From positions 706 through 7,608 of the forward strand of contig DHOB01000031.1 in the NCBI GenBank assembly GCA_002409675.1: a stretch of DNA of 6,903 nucleotides, read 5' to 3'. The notes under the pieces were generated by a model. It was not told where the DNA came from, did not search any database, and was given only the letters and a program-made list of their open reading frames with translations. The position numbers and the translations under genes were made by a program. Below, one piece after another: positions 6,515-6,903 of this stretch; the first letter of the stretch is position 1, and each line of letters begins with the position of its first letter. The DNA comes from Ruminococcaceae bacterium UBA5401 (GTDB lineage Bacteria; Bacillota; Clostridia; Oscillospirales; Acutalibacteraceae).

Positions 6515-6903
6515 ATGAGCGAGAGAAAATTTGGATTTGAAACGCTGCAGGTTCAGGCCGGGCAGGAAAAGCCCGACCCGGCGACGGGCGCGAGGGCCGT
6601 CCCCATCTATCAGACTTCTTCCTACGTGTTTAAGGACACGACGGAGGCGGAGGGCCGCTTCGGCCTGACGATTCCGGGCAATATCTATTCGCGCCTGACG
6701 AACCCGACGACGGAGATTTTTGAGAAGCGCATCGCCGCGCTGGAGGGCGGCTCCGCCGGCCTGGGCGTGGCGTCGGGCGCGGCGGCGGTCACCTATTCCA
6801 TTCTGAACATCGCGGGCGCGGGGGACGAGATTGTTTCTGCCAGCACGCTTTACGGCGGCACCTACAACCTGTTTGCCCACACGCTGCCCCGGTACGGAAT
6901 CCA
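6515..6903 (+). CDS. metY: O-acetylhomoserine sulfhydrylase (aminocarboxypropyltransferase), 3'-truncated by the window
   Basis: MetY is a PLP enzyme that condenses O-acetylhomoserine with sulfide to make homocysteine, the direct-sulfhydrylation route to methionine; related members also use O-acetylserine. The first 129 residues are visible from ATG 6515, with a purine-rich ribosome site (AAGGAAAGG, 6497-6505) upstream. They show features of the Cys/Met-metabolism PLP family: FGFETLQVQAGQ at the N-terminus, a TGARAVPIYQTSSYVF segment, GNIYSRLTNPT, and the ALEGG then ASGAAA cofactor-binding region, followed by LYGGTYN. The FGL insert before GNIYSR favours MetY over cystathionine gamma-synthase or beta-lyase. 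The PLP lysine lies beyond the window. Control by the upstream Cys/Met leader fits its place at the entry of sulfur into methionine. Confidence 0.93.
   Translation, partial: MSERKFGFETLQVQAGQEKPDPATGARAVPIYQTSSYVFKDTTEAEGRFGLTIPGNIYSRLTNPTTEIFEKRIAALEGGSAGLGVASGAAAVTYSILNIAGAGDEIVSASTLYGGTYNLFAHTLPRYGI

Noticed and set aside
6340..6540. Open frame of 66 codons running across the terminator into metY
   Set aside because: No ribosome site, passes through a strong terminator, and ends within metY in another frame.

Overview
The window is GC-rich in its genes and AT-rich in its promoters. It has SD-led genes, sigma-A-type promoters (TTGACA/TATAAT-like) and many intrinsic terminators. A single-chain pyruvate:ferredoxin oxidoreductase, PlsY and a choloylglycine-hydrolase-family enzyme point to a strictly anaerobic, high-GC member of the Clostridia, perhaps Oscillospirales/Ruminococcaceae from a gut-like habitat. 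The lineage is inference from gene content and style, not from a marker gene.

Layout. 1-2447 (+): C-terminal two thirds of pyruvate:ferredoxin oxidoreductase, ending at a bidirectional terminator (2491-2528). 2553-3260 (-): plsY, convergent with it. 3261-3540: divergent intergenic region with a plsY promoter and a set of overlapping hairpins before the next gene. 3541-4620 (+): Ntn-type choloylglycine hydrolase/penicillin V acylase. 4704-4901 (+): unrecognised 65-residue protein with its own promoter and a strong terminator at 4980-5012. 5050-5220 (+): GC-rich non-coding interval that folds into a multi-branched RNA with a -10-like box before it and a terminator after it. 5302-5377 (-): tRNA-Pro(GGG) with promoter and terminator. 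5556-6122 (+): HD-domain hydrolase. 6155-6514 (+): a near-ideal promoter, a 36-codon Cys/Met-rich leader peptide and a terminator/antiterminator pair. 6515-end (+): 5' part of metY (O-acetylhomoserine sulfhydrylase).

The main discovery is the metY leader. The peptide has four Cys and six Met in 36 residues. The RNA around its stop codon can form a 19-bp antiterminator that excludes a perfect 9-bp terminator with a U-tract. This matches the four-segment logic of ribosome-mediated attenuation, here applied to sulfur amino acids, where Clostridia more often use SAM riboswitches or T-boxes. The second point of interest is the candidate structured RNA at 5050-5220, which I could not match to any family I know.

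Most genes look like independent transcription units. The only clear functional coupling is leader peptide to metY.
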